Shown piece by piece: positions 17,443 through 26,589 of a DNA stretch of 64,000 nt. The notes beneath the pieces were generated by a model. It was not told the DNA's origin. It ran no database searches and saw only the letters and a program-made list of their open reading frames with translations. A program made the position numbers and the translations under genes. Every line of letters begins with the position of its first letter. Positions within the stretch are counted from its first letter, which is position 1. The stretch is from Streptomyces fulvoviolaceus (GTDB lineage: Bacteria; Actinomycetota; Actinomycetes; Streptomycetales; Streptomycetaceae): positions 124,001 to 188,000 of the forward strand of contig NZ_JOEY01000005.1 of the NCBI RefSeq assembly GCF_000718165.1, in the 5' to 3' direction.

Positions 17443-18621
17443 CTACTTCGTGCACCCCTCCTGACCCGCCGCCAGCGTCACGCACGCCGTGGCCTCGCCC
17501 GCGTCCTTCACGGCGACCATCGGGGTGTACGCGATCGTGTCCCCGGCGACGGTGATGCTGCCGGTCTGGTCGGTCTTGCCCGCGGTGACCTTGACCTCGT
17601 CGCCTTGCGCGGCCTGGGTGATCCGCCCCCACGCGGCACCGCAGGTCTCGCTGTAGCGGACCTCGACGACGGTCGCGCCGACGGTGGCGGTCTTGGCGGT
17701 GGTCACCAGGTCGCCGCTGCACCCCATGCTCTCCGCGTCCTTGCCGGTGCATCCCTCGCCGCTGCACTTCACGCCGGCCGGCAGGTCGACGGACGCACTG
17801 ACGGACGGGGAGGGCGAGTTGGCGCTGCTCTCGTTCTTCTTGTCGCCGCCCTTGTCGGTGAGGAAGAACGCGGCCGCGACGACGACCAGCACCCCGACGA
17901 CCCCCGCGAGGAACATCGTCAGCCGCCGCTTGCCGCCGCCGGAGGAGCCGCCGCCCGGGCGCGCGTCCTGCGGCGGTTCGCCGTACGAACCGGGGGCGGG
18001 GGCGGCGACGGGACCGAGCTGGTCCGGCCCCGGACCCGACCCCGACGCGGACCCGGTACCGGCACCGGTACGCTCACCGGTCTGCGCCGGCCGCTGGTAT
18101 CCCGCCAGCCCCCAGGAGTTGCCCCCCGAGGAACCCGCGCCCGCGTCCCGGTTCTCCGGAGACGTGGGCTGCGGCGGCACCGTCGGCGCCACGCCCGCGG
18201 GACCCGCGATACCGGGAGTCGCCGTCGCGCTCCCGCTCTTGCGGGCCGTCTTGCTGCCCTTGGCGTTCGCCGGAGTCGCCCCGAACTCGCCCAGCGCGGC
18301 GCGCGCCTGGGAGATCCGGATCGCCTCCATGGTCATGTCGTGGCGCATCTCCGAACGGCTCCAGGCACGCTCGGCGAGCTCCCACATCGTGGTCAGGTGA
18401 ATGGGATTGGTACCGGTGACCTCGGCCAGGGCGACGATCGCGCCCTTGGGCGCGAGAAGCCGGCCGTTGAGGTATCTCTCCCAGGACGTCTTGCTGTAGC
18501 CGGTGCGGTCCGCCACCGACGCGATGCTCAGACCGCTGCGGTCCACGAGCCGCCGCAGCTGGCTCGCGAACTCCCTCACCTGCGGATCGAGTTCATCCGG
18601 CAAGGCCCTCCAACGAGGCAT
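17443..18621 (-). CDS. HTH (XRE-type) membrane protein with extracytoplasmic DUF2690-type domain
   Basis: 392 aa. Residues 1-90 form an HTH (SIASVADRTGYSKTSWERYL) preceded by a PDELDPQVREFASQLR helix. A Pro/Gly-rich linker with polar low-complexity sequence leads to one membrane helix at about 240-260 (LTMFLAGVVGVLVVVAAAFFL). The exposed end, with CSGEGCTGKDAESMGC and VEVRYSETCGAAWGRI, matches the DUF2690 pattern of paired cysteines. Such proteins may link an outside signal to DNA binding, though function is unproven. The gene at 18946 shares the same N-terminal layout. The start at ATG 18621 is supported by the conserved N-terminal WRALPDEL-type segment in both proteins. Confidence 0.85.
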   Translation of the reverse strand: MPRWRALPDELDPQVREFASQLRRLVDRSGLSIASVADRTGYSKTSWERYLNGRLLAPKGAIVALAEVTGTNPIHLTTMWELAERAWSRSEMRHDMTMEAIRISQARAALGEFGATPANAKGSKTARKSGSATATPGIAGPAGVAPTVPPQPTSPENRDAGAGSSGGNSWGLAGYQRPAQTGERTGAGTGSASGSGPGPDQLGPVAAPAPGSYGEPPQDARPGGGSSGGGKRRLTMFLAGVVGVLVVVAAAFFLTDKGGDKKNESSANSPSPSVSASVDLPAGVKCSGEGCTGKDAESMGCSGDLVTTAKTATVGATVVEVRYSETCGAAWGRITQAAQGDEVKVTAGKTDQTGSITVAGDTIAYTPMVAVKDAGEATACVTLAAGQEGCTK

Positions 18622-18945
18622 TGCTTCCCCCCTCTTTCCCCCCGGTAGTGCTGGCTGTTCCGCGCATTTCCCCGTGCGTGGTGCCCTCTGCCGAGTCCCC
18701 GTTGTGGCTACCCACAGGGATGCGCCCGGTCAGGATCTCAGGTTCCCGGGCGGGGGCGCACGGGAGCATCGTGACTGAGGGCTTGCACCGTTGCACGCCC
18801 GCCGTTCCCCGGTCCAGTGCGCCGTCGACAAGTTGGACACGCTAGCGCCGTTGTCGAACGACTTCGTATCAAATCCGCGAACTTGTCAATACATCGGCAC
18901 ACGAGGAACACACCGGAAAAAACGCCCGTCACAGCAGTCCTCCGC
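18622..18945. other. Gene-free gap between two HTH-membrane genes
   Basis: 324 bp with no convincing ORF on either strand. Base composition is less GC-rich than the neighbours towards 18860-18930, including a run of six A. GACAAGTT (about 18829-18836) and AACTTGTC (about 18880-18887) form a widely spaced inverted repeat, and TTGACA (minus strand, 18884-18889) could be a -35 element for the 17443 gene, although no good -10 follows at normal spacing. Confidence 0.4.
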
Positions 18946-19398
18946 TCACCCAGACGCCACGGCACCGGCAACCCCGATCAGGAGAGTGAGGAGCAGCAGC
19001 AGTACGGCCCACAGCAGGAGCCGGTTCGGCCCTCGGGCGCTCTCCTTGGGCGGCTCGTCCCACCACGGAAGGGTGGGGTCGTCCTCGTACTCCTCGCTCC
19101 CCACCTGCCGGGCGGGCACCGTCTCCGGGCGCGGCCAGGCCTGGACGGCCAGTTCCCAGCGCACGCCGATGCGTTCGGCGTCCGCGCCCGCTATGCGGCA
19201 CAGGGCGACGACTGCCTGCCGGGGCGGGGGCTGGGTGGCGTTGAGGTAGCGGTGCCAGGAGGACTTGCTGTACGCGGTGCGGGCGCCGAGCGCGACGAGG
19301 CTGAGCCCCGTGCGGTCCTTGAGGTGCCTGAGCTGCTCCACGAAGTGCCGCACCTCCGGCGGCAGATCGTCCGGCAGTGCCTGCCAGCCACCCATCAC
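18946..19398 (-). CDS. Short HTH membrane protein, paralogue of the 17443 gene
   Basis: 150 aa. The N-terminus (WQALPDDLPPEVRHFVEQLRHLKDRTGLSLVALGARTAYSKSSWHRYLN region) aligns closely with that of the neighbouring gene. A single membrane helix then closes the chain (LLLWAVLLLLLTLLIGVAGAV, about 127-147), with almost nothing outside. It therefore looks like the same anchored DNA-binding module without the DUF2690-type domain. Start is ATG 19398 or 19395. The two genes lie in tandem, with 324 bp between them that holds no gene. Function is unknown; a membrane-tethered regulator is inferred. Confidence 0.8.
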   Translation of the reverse strand: MMGGWQALPDDLPPEVRHFVEQLRHLKDRTGLSLVALGARTAYSKSSWHRYLNATQPPPRQAVVALCRIAGADAERIGVRWELAVQAWPRPETVPARQVGSEEYEDDPTLPWWDEPPKESARGPNRLLLWAVLLLLLTLLIGVAGAVASG

Positions 19399-19573
19399 CC
19401 ACCTCCAACGCGACCCTCTTCCAGACGATTGACGACGTCAGAGGGCTGATCGGTTCCCGCGCCGGTCCCGCTGTCGCAGAGCTCGAACACGGTGCCGGAA
19501 CGGTCACTTCCGTGCCACAGCGTGCTGACAGGCGTTGAACAGCGCCTCCGGTCCACGGGAGGGTTGGTCATGG

Positions 19574-19616
19574 CGACGGCCCGTCCTTGCTCGGGGGAGG
19601 GGACGGGCCGCCGTCG
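19574..19616 (-). terminator. Terminator after folD-DUF3017
   Basis: An imperfect GC hairpin: CGACGGCCCGTCC at 19574-19586 pairs with GGACGGGCCGCCGTCG at 19601-19616, with a small bulge. It sits 12 bp past the stop of the DUF3017 gene. Confidence 0.7.
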
Positions 19617-19627
19617 TATGCAATCGG

Positions 19628-20107
19628 CTAACCGTCGACCGTGAAGTGCAGCGTGTCCTTGAGGAACGGGATGACCAGCCAGGGGTCCGGCTGCACCATC
19701 ATCGCCAGCATGACGATCGCGGTGCCCAGCACGCCGTACGTGGCGATGTCCGTGAAGCGGGAGCGGACCGCGAGCATGCCGACGTCCGGCAGGAGCCAGC
19801 GCAGGACGCCGCCGGCGAGCAGGGCGACGCCGATGAGCATCGTGCCGTAGCGGAACTGGTCGAAGGCGGTCACCAGCAGCCCGGCGCCGACCGTGGCCAG
19901 CACGGCGAGGACCGGCCACTGCCGGGCGGGTGCCGGGGCGTCGCCGGCCGCGGCCCGGCCGCCGCCCTCGGGGCGGGCGGTGTCCCGGGTGAACAGCGGG
20001 AAGCGGCGGGTGACCCGGCGCGGTCTGCCCGCGGCGTCGGGCGCGCTGATCGCGTCGCGGACGGTCTCCTCCGCCTGCCGCTCGGAGTTCTCAGGTTCAG
20101 CCGACAC
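19628..20107 (-). CDS. DUF3017 membrane protein
   Basis: 159 aa. A charged N-terminus (about 60 residues) is followed by three hydrophobic segments: [37 protein letters not shown] and [15 protein letters not shown]. The middle contains [19 protein letters not shown], typical of DUF3017. The family lies next to folD in Streptomyces as I recall, and its role is unknown. Its ATG 20107 overlaps the end of folD by 11 bp, so the two are one operon and probably translationally coupled. Confidence 0.85.
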   Translation of the reverse strand: MSAEPENSERQAEETVRDAISAPDAAGRPRRVTRRFPLFTRDTARPEGGGRAAAGDAPAPARQWPVLAVLATVGAGLLVTAFDQFRYGTMLIGVALLAGGVLRWLLPDVGMLAVRSRFTDIATYGVLGTAIVMLAMMVQPDPWLVIPFLKDTLHFTVDG

Positions 20108-20951
20108 TGCGCTCCGCCGCCTCGACCACGTTGACGAGCAGCTGCGCCCGGGTCATGGGACCGACGCCACCCGGGTTCGGGGAGATCCAGCCGGCCACCT
20201 CGGCGACGCCCGGGTGGACGTCGCCCACGATCTTGCCCTCGGCGCTGCGCGAGACACCGACGTCGAGGACGGCCGCGCCCGGCTTCACGTCCTCGGGGCG
20301 GACGAGGTGGGCGGAACCGGCGGCGGCGACGATGATGTCCGCGCGCTTCAGATGCGAGGCGAGATCGCGCGTGCCGGTGTGGCACTGGGTCACGGTCGCG
20401 TTCTCGCTGCGGCGGGTCAGCAGGAGCGGCATCGGGCGGCCGATGGTGACACCGCGTCCGACGACCACGACCTCGGCGCCCTTGATCTCGACGCCGTACT
20501 GACGGAGCAGGGTCAGGACGCCGTTGGGGGTGCAGGGCAGCGGGGCCGGCTCGTTCAGGACCAGGCGGCCGAGGTTCATCGGATGGAGCCCGTCCGCGTC
20601 CTTGTCCGGGTCCATGAGCTCCAGGATCCGGTTCTCGTCGATGCCCTTGGGCAGCGGCAGCTGGACGATGTAACCCGTGCAGGCCGGGTCCTCGTTGAGC
20701 TCCCGTACGGCCGCCTCGATCTCCTCCTGCGTCGCCGTCTCCGGCAGTTCGCGCTGGATGGAGGCGATGCCGACCTGGGCACAGTCGCGGTGCTTGCCGG
20801 CGACGTACTTCTGGCTGCCGGGGTCGTTGCCTACGAGGATCGTGCCGAGGCCGGGCGTGACGCCCTTCTCCTTCAGCGCCGCCACGCGGGCGGTCAGATC
20901 GGACTTGATCGCGGCTGCGGTGGCCTTGCCATCGAGAATCTGGGCGGTCAT
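20097..20951 (-). CDS. folD: Bifunctional methylenetetrahydrofolate dehydrogenase/cyclohydrolase
   Basis: 284 aa, the usual FolD length. It has the catalytic segment [17 protein letters not shown] with the active-site Lys and Tyr, the signature [23 protein letters not shown], a cofactor loop [12 protein letters not shown], and the C-terminal [15 protein letters not shown]. It converts methylene-THF to methenyl-THF and then 10-formyl-THF, supplying one-carbon units to purine steps such as PurN and PurH encoded 14 kb away. ATG 20951 (MTAQILDG) is the family start; the longer frame upstream is not coding. It is first in a two-gene operon with the DUF3017 gene. Confidence 0.97.
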   Translation of the reverse strand: MTAQILDGKATAAAIKSDLTARVAALKEKGVTPGLGTILVGNDPGSQKYVAGKHRDCAQVGIASIQRELPETATQEEIEAAVRELNEDPACTGYIVQLPLPKGIDENRILELMDPDKDADGLHPMNLGRLVLNEPAPLPCTPNGVLTLLRQYGVEIKGAEVVVVGRGVTIGRPMPLLLTRRSENATVTQCHTGTRDLASHLKRADIIVAAAGSAHLVRPEDVKPGAAVLDVGVSRSAEGKIVGDVHPGVAEVAGWISPNPGGVGPMTRAQLLVNVVEAAERSVG

Positions 20952-21242
20952 GGACCCATCCTCGCGGATGACCGGTCTCCGGTTCCAATCCGGGGCCCAC
21001 GGAGGCAGCACGCCCTCTGTCCCGCGGTATCCCCTCATGAGCCCTATCTCATGATCAACGAGGTTGCACTTGCACAACACATGCCGAATGCGGCTGGACA
21101 AGTAAGACGGGCGTGAAGAACGATGGCGTGCACAGTGCCGCGGGCAGCTCATCGGGGGGACGGCCGCTTCTGTAGAACATTCCTCCGTACCGTGCCGGCC
21201 GCGTCGTCCCCAGCACTTGGAAACCACGGAGGAAAGACCGCC
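20952..21242. other. Divergent promoter region folD / membrane protein gene
   Basis: 291 bp between two divergent starts, with no supported ORF. It holds two copies of CTCATGA about 14 bp apart (near 21036 and 21050) and a GTTGCACTTGCACAAC stretch just after. I looked for a ZTP or tetrahydrofolate riboswitch before folD and saw no matching core. Confidence 0.4.
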
Positions 21243-21827
21243 ATGAGTTACGGCGACCCGAACAACCCCTACGGCGCCCCGCAGGGTCAGCAGCAGCCCC
21301 AGGCCCCCGGTTACGGCTATCCCCAGCAGCAGCCCCAGGCCCCCGGCTACGGCTACCCGCAGGCCCCGCCGGTCCAGCAGGCCTACGGCGCCGGCGCCCC
21401 GATGACGACGATGCCCAGCACGGTGAGCACCGCCCGCGTGCTGCTGTGGGTCATCGTCGGCCTCCAGATCGTCGGTGTGGGCATATTCGCCTTCGCCGCG
21501 GCCGCTCTCAACGCCGCGAAGAACGACGACTCGCTCAACGACGACGCCGCCTTCCAGGACCTGCTGGGCGACTCGTCCAGCGTGGTGTGGGGCTACACCG
21601 CGTTCGCGGTGGTCTGGCTCGTGTTCGCGATCGTGCTGGCGGTGAAGTTCAAGAGCGGCGGCAACGGCCTGCGCATCACCACGCTCGTCTTCGCCATCAT
21701 CACCGCGGTGCTCGGCGTCTACCCGTTCATCCTCGTGGGCCTCGTCCACACCGTGCTCGCCGTCCTGGTCGCGGTGTTCGTGGGCAACGCGAACGGCAAG
21801 GCCTGGTTCAACCGTCCGCGGTACTGA
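21243..21827 (+). CDS. Proline/glutamine/glycine-rich membrane protein of unknown function
   Basis: 194 aa from ATG 21243, with GGAGGAAAG eleven bases upstream. Residues 1-60 are low-complexity, with two copies of [10 protein letters not shown]. At least three hydrophobic segments follow: [38 protein letters not shown] and [20 protein letters not shown]. The last two run close together up to [11 protein letters not shown]. The pattern of a Pro/Gly/Tyr-rich cytoplasmic tail and membrane bundle is common among uncharacterised Streptomyces proteins. It is monocistronic, with a strong terminator at 21869-21906. Confidence 0.8.
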   Translation: MSYGDPNNPYGAPQGQQQPQAPGYGYPQQQPQAPGYGYPQAPPVQQAYGAGAPMTTMPSTVSTARVLLWVIVGLQIVGVGIFAFAAAALNAAKNDDSLNDDAAFQDLLGDSSSVVWGYTAFAVVWLVFAIVLAVKFKSGGNGLRITTLVFAIITAVLGVYPFILVGLVHTVLAVLVAVFVGNANGKAWFNRPRY

Positions 21828-21868
21828 AATCGCGTGCGCGACTGAACAGTTCGCGCCAATCCTGTCCA

Positions 21869-21906
21869 AGGGCCGTGTCCCACCCATCCGCGGGGGACAC
21901 GGCCCT
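21869..21906 (+). terminator. Terminator before the first FHA-kinase cassette
   Basis: Arms AGGGCCGTGTCCC (21869-21881) and its complement (21894-21906) flank a 12-base loop. It ends the upstream membrane-protein transcript and isolates the cassette that starts at 21960. Confidence 0.85.
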
Positions 21907-21959
21907 GGTGCGTCGCCCTACCCTGACCCGGGTAGCCGTATGGCACGGGGAGACGCACC

Positions 21960-22703
21960 TTGTACAGCATCATCGTGGTACCTCCGCCGACCACGGAGGA
22001 CGAGACAACCCGCTCGCAGCTGAGGCTCGCCCCCGGCGAGCGGCTGAACTTCGGCCGCAGCACCGCCTGTGACATGGAGATCCCGCACGAGGGGGTCTCC
22101 CGAAGAGCGGGCGAGATCACCGCGCAGGGCGCCTTCTGGACCCTGAGCAACCTCAGCGCCCACCAGACGTACGTCGTGGAGAACCCGGAGGGCGCGGGCG
22201 AGCACATCAAGGTCGGGCCGGGCCGGCTGGACGCGCCGGTCCCCTTCGAGTTCTCGCGGATCGTGCTGCCGGCCGCGGGCGACCTGCTGGCGATGGACGT
22301 GTGGGCGCCGCGCCACGACTACCTGCGCGCCGGGGACGGCCTGGACGGCGCGACCACCGCGCCCGCCTTCTCCCTGGACGGGTCCAAGCGCTACTTCGCG
22401 GTCCTGGCCGCCCTGTGCGAGCCCCGCCTGCGCGGCGAACCGCACGCCCCGCTGCCCACGGTCGACCAGGTCGTGGACCGGCTGCACCCCACCTGGCCGG
22501 CCGCGTCCCGCACCTCCGTCCAGTGGAACATCGACTACCTGGCCGTGAAGCTGCGCCTCAAGCCCGGCCCCGAGACGGCGGACACGGGCCCGCGCCTGAA
22601 CGGCAAGAAGGAGTCCCTGGTGTCCCTGGCGCTCCGCTTCGACCTCGTCCGCGAGGAGGACCTCACCGTCCTGAACCGGCCGGTGGCCCGGGGGCCGCGG
22701 TGA
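21960..22703 (+). CDS. FHA-domain protein with C-terminal winged-helix-like domain (cassette 1)
   Basis: 247 aa from TTG 21960. The TTG is supported by alignment with the paralogue's ATG (both begin MYS-I/V-IVVPP) and by GGGGAGA upstream. An N-terminal FHA-like domain covers RLNFGRSTACDMEIPHEGVS, then WTLSNLSAHQTYVVEN. FHA domains bind phosphothreonine, here presumably on the partner kinase. Residues 125-230 contain a helical region around AASRTSVQWNIDYLAVKLRL that resembles a winged helix, so it may be DNA-binding. The stop TGA overlaps the kinase GTG, so production is coupled. The partner is probably its phosphorylator; targets are unknown. Confidence 0.8.
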   Translation: MYSIIVVPPPTTEDETTRSQLRLAPGERLNFGRSTACDMEIPHEGVSRRAGEITAQGAFWTLSNLSAHQTYVVENPEGAGEHIKVGPGRLDAPVPFEFSRIVLPAAGDLLAMDVWAPRHDYLRAGDGLDGATTAPAFSLDGSKRYFAVLAALCEPRLRGEPHAPLPTVDQVVDRLHPTWPAASRTSVQWNIDYLAVKLRLKPGPETADTGPRLNGKKESLVSLALRFDLVREEDLTVLNRPVARGPR

Positions 22704-24202
22704 CCGAGCCGTACGCCGTGCCCGTCCCCCGGGGCTACCGCGTCGGCGACTGGGAGGTGCGGGAGCCGATCGCGACGGGGGCGTTCGGGAGCGTCTACGA
22801 AGGCCGGCGCACCGGCGGGGAACTCCCCCGCACGGCCGCCCTGAAGTTCCTGCCCACCGGCACCGGCACACCCCGCCAGCTGGCCCACCTGCGCGAACTC
22901 GTCGAGCGCGAGGTCGAGTTGTACCGCCGGCTGAAGCGGCCGCGGCTGATCCGGATGTACGAGACCCTCGTCGTCGACGATCCGGAGCACCCCGCCCTCG
23001 ACGGCGCCACGGTCCTGGTACTGGAACGCGCCGAGGGATCCCTGGCCGCCGTACCGCGCCCGTTGCCCGACCCCGGCGCCGTACTCGCCCAGATCTGCGA
23101 GGGGTTGGCCCAGCTGCACCGGGCCGGCTGGGTGCACGGCGATCTGAAACCGGCCAACGTCCTGCTGATGAAGGACGGTTCGGCCCGCCTGGCCGACTTC
23201 AACATGGCGGCGGAGCTGGAGGGCACGCACGCGTACACGCCCGCGTTCTCCACCCCCGACTACACGCCGCCGGAGCTGTTGTGGTCGGAGGTCGGCGAAC
23301 GGGGCCGCCGTATCCGCCCGTCGGCGGACGTCTGGGCCTTCGGCGTCCTGGCCCACCTGCTCCTGACCGACTGCTTCCCTCTCCCCGGCGGCACCCCGAC
23401 GGCCCGCCGGGACGCGGCCGCGGCGTACGCGCGCGGCACGGACGAGCTGCGCCTGTCCCCCGAACTCCCGGACGCCTGGCGGGAGATCGTGCGCGACTGC
23501 CTGACCCGCACGCACGAGGACCGCATCAGCACGGAGGCGCTGCTACGGCGGGTGGAGTCGGCGTCGGGCACGCCCCGCGCCTCCCGGCTGTCCCGCCGAT
23601 CCCGCCGTACGACGGTCATCGGGGCCGCGGTCGCCGCCGTGGCGGCACTCGGGTCGGGCATCTGGGCGGCGGCGGGCTCGGACTCCCTCGGCGAACCCCG
23701 GGAAACCGCGTCCGCGGGCTACGGCGCCGCCGAACTCCGCACCGACAAGGGCGTCCCGCCCGCCTACCGCCTCCTGATCGTCGAAACGGCCCACGACTGC
23801 GCCCAGGAGGACGTCACCCCGTCCCTGATCGCCGCCATGCTCAAGGTCGAGAGCGACTTCGACCCGACCCTCGCCGACCCAGCCAAGAACGAGTACGGCA
23901 TCGCCCGTTGGACCCCGAGCGTCCTGCGCTGGTGGATGAACGCCGACGGCACCCCCGCGGAGAGGGTCCCCAAGCCCCCTTTCCCGCCCGCCGAATCCAT
24001 CCCGGCGATGGGACGCTACCTGTGCTGGATCGCGCCCCGCATCGACACCCTGCAGGGCGACCGCCGCGTCCTGATCGCCGCCGCCTACCGGACGTCGTAC
24101 TCAAAAGTGAACGACGCGGCCGGAGTTCCCCCGAAGTACCGCGACTACGCCGGCCGCGTCGCCCACTACCTCAAGGAGTACACGCCGCCAGGGAAGAAGT
24201 GA
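22700..24202 (+). CDS. Membrane Ser/Thr kinase with extracytoplasmic lytic-transglycosylase-like domain (cassette 1)
   Basis: 500 aa. The kinase domain (about 15-290) has a glycine loop ATGAFGSVYEG, the ATP Lys in AALKFLP, a catalytic loop HGDLKPANVLL (HGD in place of HRD), and ADFN in place of DFG. The metal Asp is kept. One membrane helix follows at about 300-320 (TVIGAAVAAVAALGSGIW). The outside part has a soluble lytic transglycosylase-like core: LIAAMLKVESDFDPTLAD with the expected catalytic Glu in KVESDFDP, then EYGIARWTP. A wall-binding or wall-cleaving sensor is inferred. GTG 22700 overlaps the FHA gene stop. The 24-26 kb cassette repeats this pair with a different outside domain. Confidence 0.85.
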   Translation: MTEPYAVPVPRGYRVGDWEVREPIATGAFGSVYEGRRTGGELPRTAALKFLPTGTGTPRQLAHLRELVEREVELYRRLKRPRLIRMYETLVVDDPEHPALDGATVLVLERAEGSLAAVPRPLPDPGAVLAQICEGLAQLHRAGWVHGDLKPANVLLMKDGSARLADFNMAAELEGTHAYTPAFSTPDYTPPELLWSEVGERGRRIRPSADVWAFGVLAHLLLTDCFPLPGGTPTARRDAAAAYARGTDELRLSPELPDAWREIVRDCLTRTHEDRISTEALLRRVESASGTPRASRLSRRSRRTTVIGAAVAAVAALGSGIWAAAGSDSLGEPRETASAGYGAAELRTDKGVPPAYRLLIVETAHDCAQEDVTPSLIAAMLKVESDFDPTLADPAKNEYGIARWTPSVLRWWMNADGTPAERVPKPPFPPAESIPAMGRYLCWIAPRIDTLQGDRRVLIAAAYRTSYSKVNDAAGVPPKYRDYAGRVAHYLKEYTPPGKK

Positions 24203-24335
24203 CCCTGAGAGTTCTGAGGTACCGACGCGCCGTGCCGCGAACAACCTTCGCGAACTCCCGGGATCGTCCCTTAGCCTCCCCTTAGTTGGACTGGGGGAGG
24301 GTGGCCCTCATGGGATCGGGCGAGGGGACGAGTCC

Positions 24336-25079
24336 ATGTACAGCGTCATCGTCGTGCCGCCGGCCTGCTCAAGGCCGGACGGACAGATCAGGATCGCCAC
24401 GGGGGAGCGGCTCGCGTTCGGCAGGGCCGGGACCGACGGTGGTCTCACCATCGCGCACGAGGGGGTGCCCCGGGTCGCCGGGGACATCACCGCGCACCGG
24501 AACTTCTGGCTGCTGAGCAACCTCAGCGAGGACCAGACCTACGTCGTGGAGAACCCGGAGGGCGCGGGCGAGCACATCAAGGTCGGGCCGGGCCGGCTCG
24601 ACGCGCCCGTGCCGTTCGAGTTCGCGCGCGTGGTCCTGCCCGCCGCGGGCGAACTGCTCTCCTTCGATGTCTGGGCACCGCGCCACACCTTCCGCAGCGT
24701 CGAGCGCCACGGGCTCTCCGGAACGCTCACGTCACCGGCGTTCACCCTGGACCGCACCAAGCGGTACTTCGCGGTCCTGACCGCGCTGTGCGAACCCCGC
24801 CTGCGGGGCGAGCCGCACGCCACGCTGCCGGCGGTCGAGCAGCTGGTGGAGCGGCTGCGCCCGGTCTGGCCCGCGGTCAGCCGCTCCGCCGTGTACTGGA
24901 ACATCGACTACCTGACCGTCAAGCTGCGTCTGCGGCCGGGCCCGGACACGGCGGAGCCCGGCCAGCGCGTCAACGGCAAGAAGGAGTCGCTGGTCTCGCT
25001 GGCGCTCCGCTTCGACCTGGTCCGCGAGGACGATCTGATCGTGCTCGCCCCGGCGGCCTCGAGCGAGGCGGTCCGATGA
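24336..25079 (+). CDS. FHA-domain protein with C-terminal winged-helix-like domain (cassette 2)
   Basis: 247 aa, a full-length paralogue of the 21960 gene. The FHA core has LAFGRAGTDGGLTIAHEGVP and WLLSNLSEDQTYVVEN; the serine usual in the SxxH region is replaced by Pro here (EGVPRVAG), so phosphopeptide binding could be weaker. The C-terminal part (RSAVYWNIDYLTVKLRLRP and KKESLVSLALRFDLVRE) is strongly conserved with the paralogue. A 59-bp stretch (24540-24598) is identical in DNA to 22170-22228. The stop overlaps the next start as ATGA. It starts 133 bp after the first kinase, with no gene between. Confidence 0.8.
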   Translation: MYSVIVVPPACSRPDGQIRIATGERLAFGRAGTDGGLTIAHEGVPRVAGDITAHRNFWLLSNLSEDQTYVVENPEGAGEHIKVGPGRLDAPVPFEFARVVLPAAGELLSFDVWAPRHTFRSVERHGLSGTLTSPAFTLDRTKRYFAVLTALCEPRLRGEPHATLPAVEQLVERLRPVWPAVSRSAVYWNIDYLTVKLRLRPGPDTAEPGQRVNGKKESLVSLALRFDLVREDDLIVLAPAASSEAVR

Positions 25080-26557
25080 CGTCCGAACAGCCGTACGCGA
25101 TACCCGTCCCCAAGGGGTACCGGGTCGGGCCGTGGGAAGTCCGCGAGCCTCTGGCATCCGGTGCGTTCGCGACGGTCTACGCGGGCAGACTCACCGGCGC
25201 CGAAGGGCCCGACCGGCCGCGCGAGACCGCCCTGAAGTTCCTGCCCACCGGCACCCGCACCCCGCGCCAGCTGCGCCACCTGCGCGATCTCGCCGAACGC
25301 GAGGTGGACGTCCTCCGACGACTCCGCGCACCCCGCCTGATCCGCATGTACGAGACGCTGACGGTGGACGACCCGGACCACCCGGAGCTGGACGGTGCCA
25401 CCGTGCTCGTCCTGGAGCGGGCCGAGAGCTCCCTGGACGACGTGATCGAGCACACGCCGGCCTCCGTCTCCGGCCCCGCCCTGCTGTCGCAGATCTGCGA
25501 AGGCCTGCACCAGTTGCATCACGCGGGATGGGTCCACGGCGATCTGAAACCCGCCAACGTCCTCTTGATGAAGGACGGTTCGGTACGCCTGGCGGACTTC
25601 AACCTGGCGGCGGAGATGGAGGGCACGCACGCGTACGCCCCCGCCTTCGCCACCCCCGACTACACCGCGCCCGAACTCCTCTGGTCCGAGATCCACGAGC
25701 GGGGCACACAGATCCGCCCCACCGCCGACGTCTGGGCCTTCGGCGTCCTCGCCCATCTCGTCCTGACGGGCACGTTCCCGTTTCCGGGCGGCACCCCGGA
25801 GGCCCGCACCGACGCGGTGATGCGGTACGCGCGGGGTGCCGAGGAGTTGCGCCTGTCGCCCGAACTGCCGGACGCCTGGCGGGAGATCGTGCGCGACTGC
25901 CTGACCCGCACACACGCCGACCGCATCACCGGGGAGGCGCTGCTGCGCCGCGTGGAGGAGGCGGCGGGCCTCGCCCGCTCACCCCGGCTGCCCCGCCTGC
26001 GTCCCCGCTTCTGGCGCCGACACCCGCTCCTGGTGGCGTCGCTCGCGACGGTGCTACTGGCGGCGGGCGGCACGATGGGGGCGGCGTACCTGTACGTGAA
26101 CCAGGACGACGGGGTGCCGGCGTACACGGCCCTGCCCACGGAGTCGGCGTCCAAGGGCCCCGACGGCAAGCCGGTCTACGGCTACCACCGCTGCCCCGAG
26201 GATCACGCCTGCTTCTTCAGCGAGTACAACGGCAACGGCAAGATGTGCACATGGCAGGGCGACGACGCCGACTGGGCGGCGGGCAGCGAGAGTTGCACCT
26301 GGGCGGCCACCGCCCCGGTCCGCTCGATCTTCAACAACATCGCGGACGAACGGGAGAAGCACGACCTGGTCTACTGGCGCGGCACCGACTTCGAACCCGC
26401 CGGCGCCGACCGCCGGCGCATGGCCCAGCGCAGCGGCTGCTCGACCGTGAACAGCATGGGCAACGTCGCGGGAAGGGCCGCGCCCCGGTCGCACCAGCTG
26501 GTGGGCAGCTGCTCGACCAAGACGGTGCTGTGGACGATTCTCTCGCTGTTCGGCTGA
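25076..26557 (+). CDS. Membrane Ser/Thr kinase with extracytoplasmic inhibitor-I36-like domain (cassette 2)
   Basis: 493 aa. The kinase domain matches that of cassette 1 almost throughout: LASGAFATVYAG loop, TALKFLP lysine, HGDLKPANVLL, and again ADFN for DFG. After a membrane helix at about 320-340 (HPLLVASLATVLLAAGGTMGA), the outside part is unrelated to that of cassette 1. It has CPEDHACFFSEYNGNGKMCTW and paired Cys/Trp residues (GSESCTWAA, RSGCSTVN, GSCSTK), fitting the small disulphide-rich peptidase inhibitor I36 (SMPI-like) group. Sensing an exported protease or the wall is speculation. The gene order and shared kinase make the sensor domain the swapped module. Confidence 0.85.
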   Translation: MTSEQPYAIPVPKGYRVGPWEVREPLASGAFATVYAGRLTGAEGPDRPRETALKFLPTGTRTPRQLRHLRDLAEREVDVLRRLRAPRLIRMYETLTVDDPDHPELDGATVLVLERAESSLDDVIEHTPASVSGPALLSQICEGLHQLHHAGWVHGDLKPANVLLMKDGSVRLADFNLAAEMEGTHAYAPAFATPDYTAPELLWSEIHERGTQIRPTADVWAFGVLAHLVLTGTFPFPGGTPEARTDAVMRYARGAEELRLSPELPDAWREIVRDCLTRTHADRITGEALLRRVEEAAGLARSPRLPRLRPRFWRRHPLLVASLATVLLAAGGTMGAAYLYVNQDDGVPAYTALPTESASKGPDGKPVYGYHRCPEDHACFFSEYNGNGKMCTWQGDDADWAAGSESCTWAATAPVRSIFNNIADEREKHDLVYWRGTDFEPAGADRRRMAQRSGCSTVNSMGNVAGRAAPRSHQLVGSCSTKTVLWTILSLFG

Positions 26558-26589
26558 GCCGTCGTCCGCTCACTCACTCGCTCACGTGC

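Noticed and set aside
18861..18889. TTGACA promoter for the 17443 gene
   Set aside because: No acceptable -10 hexamer occurs 16-19 bases downstream on the minus strand.
20952..21242. ZTP or tetrahydrofolate riboswitch before folD
   Set aside because: I looked for the conserved cores on the minus strand upstream of folD and of purN (36947-37200) and found no convincing match.
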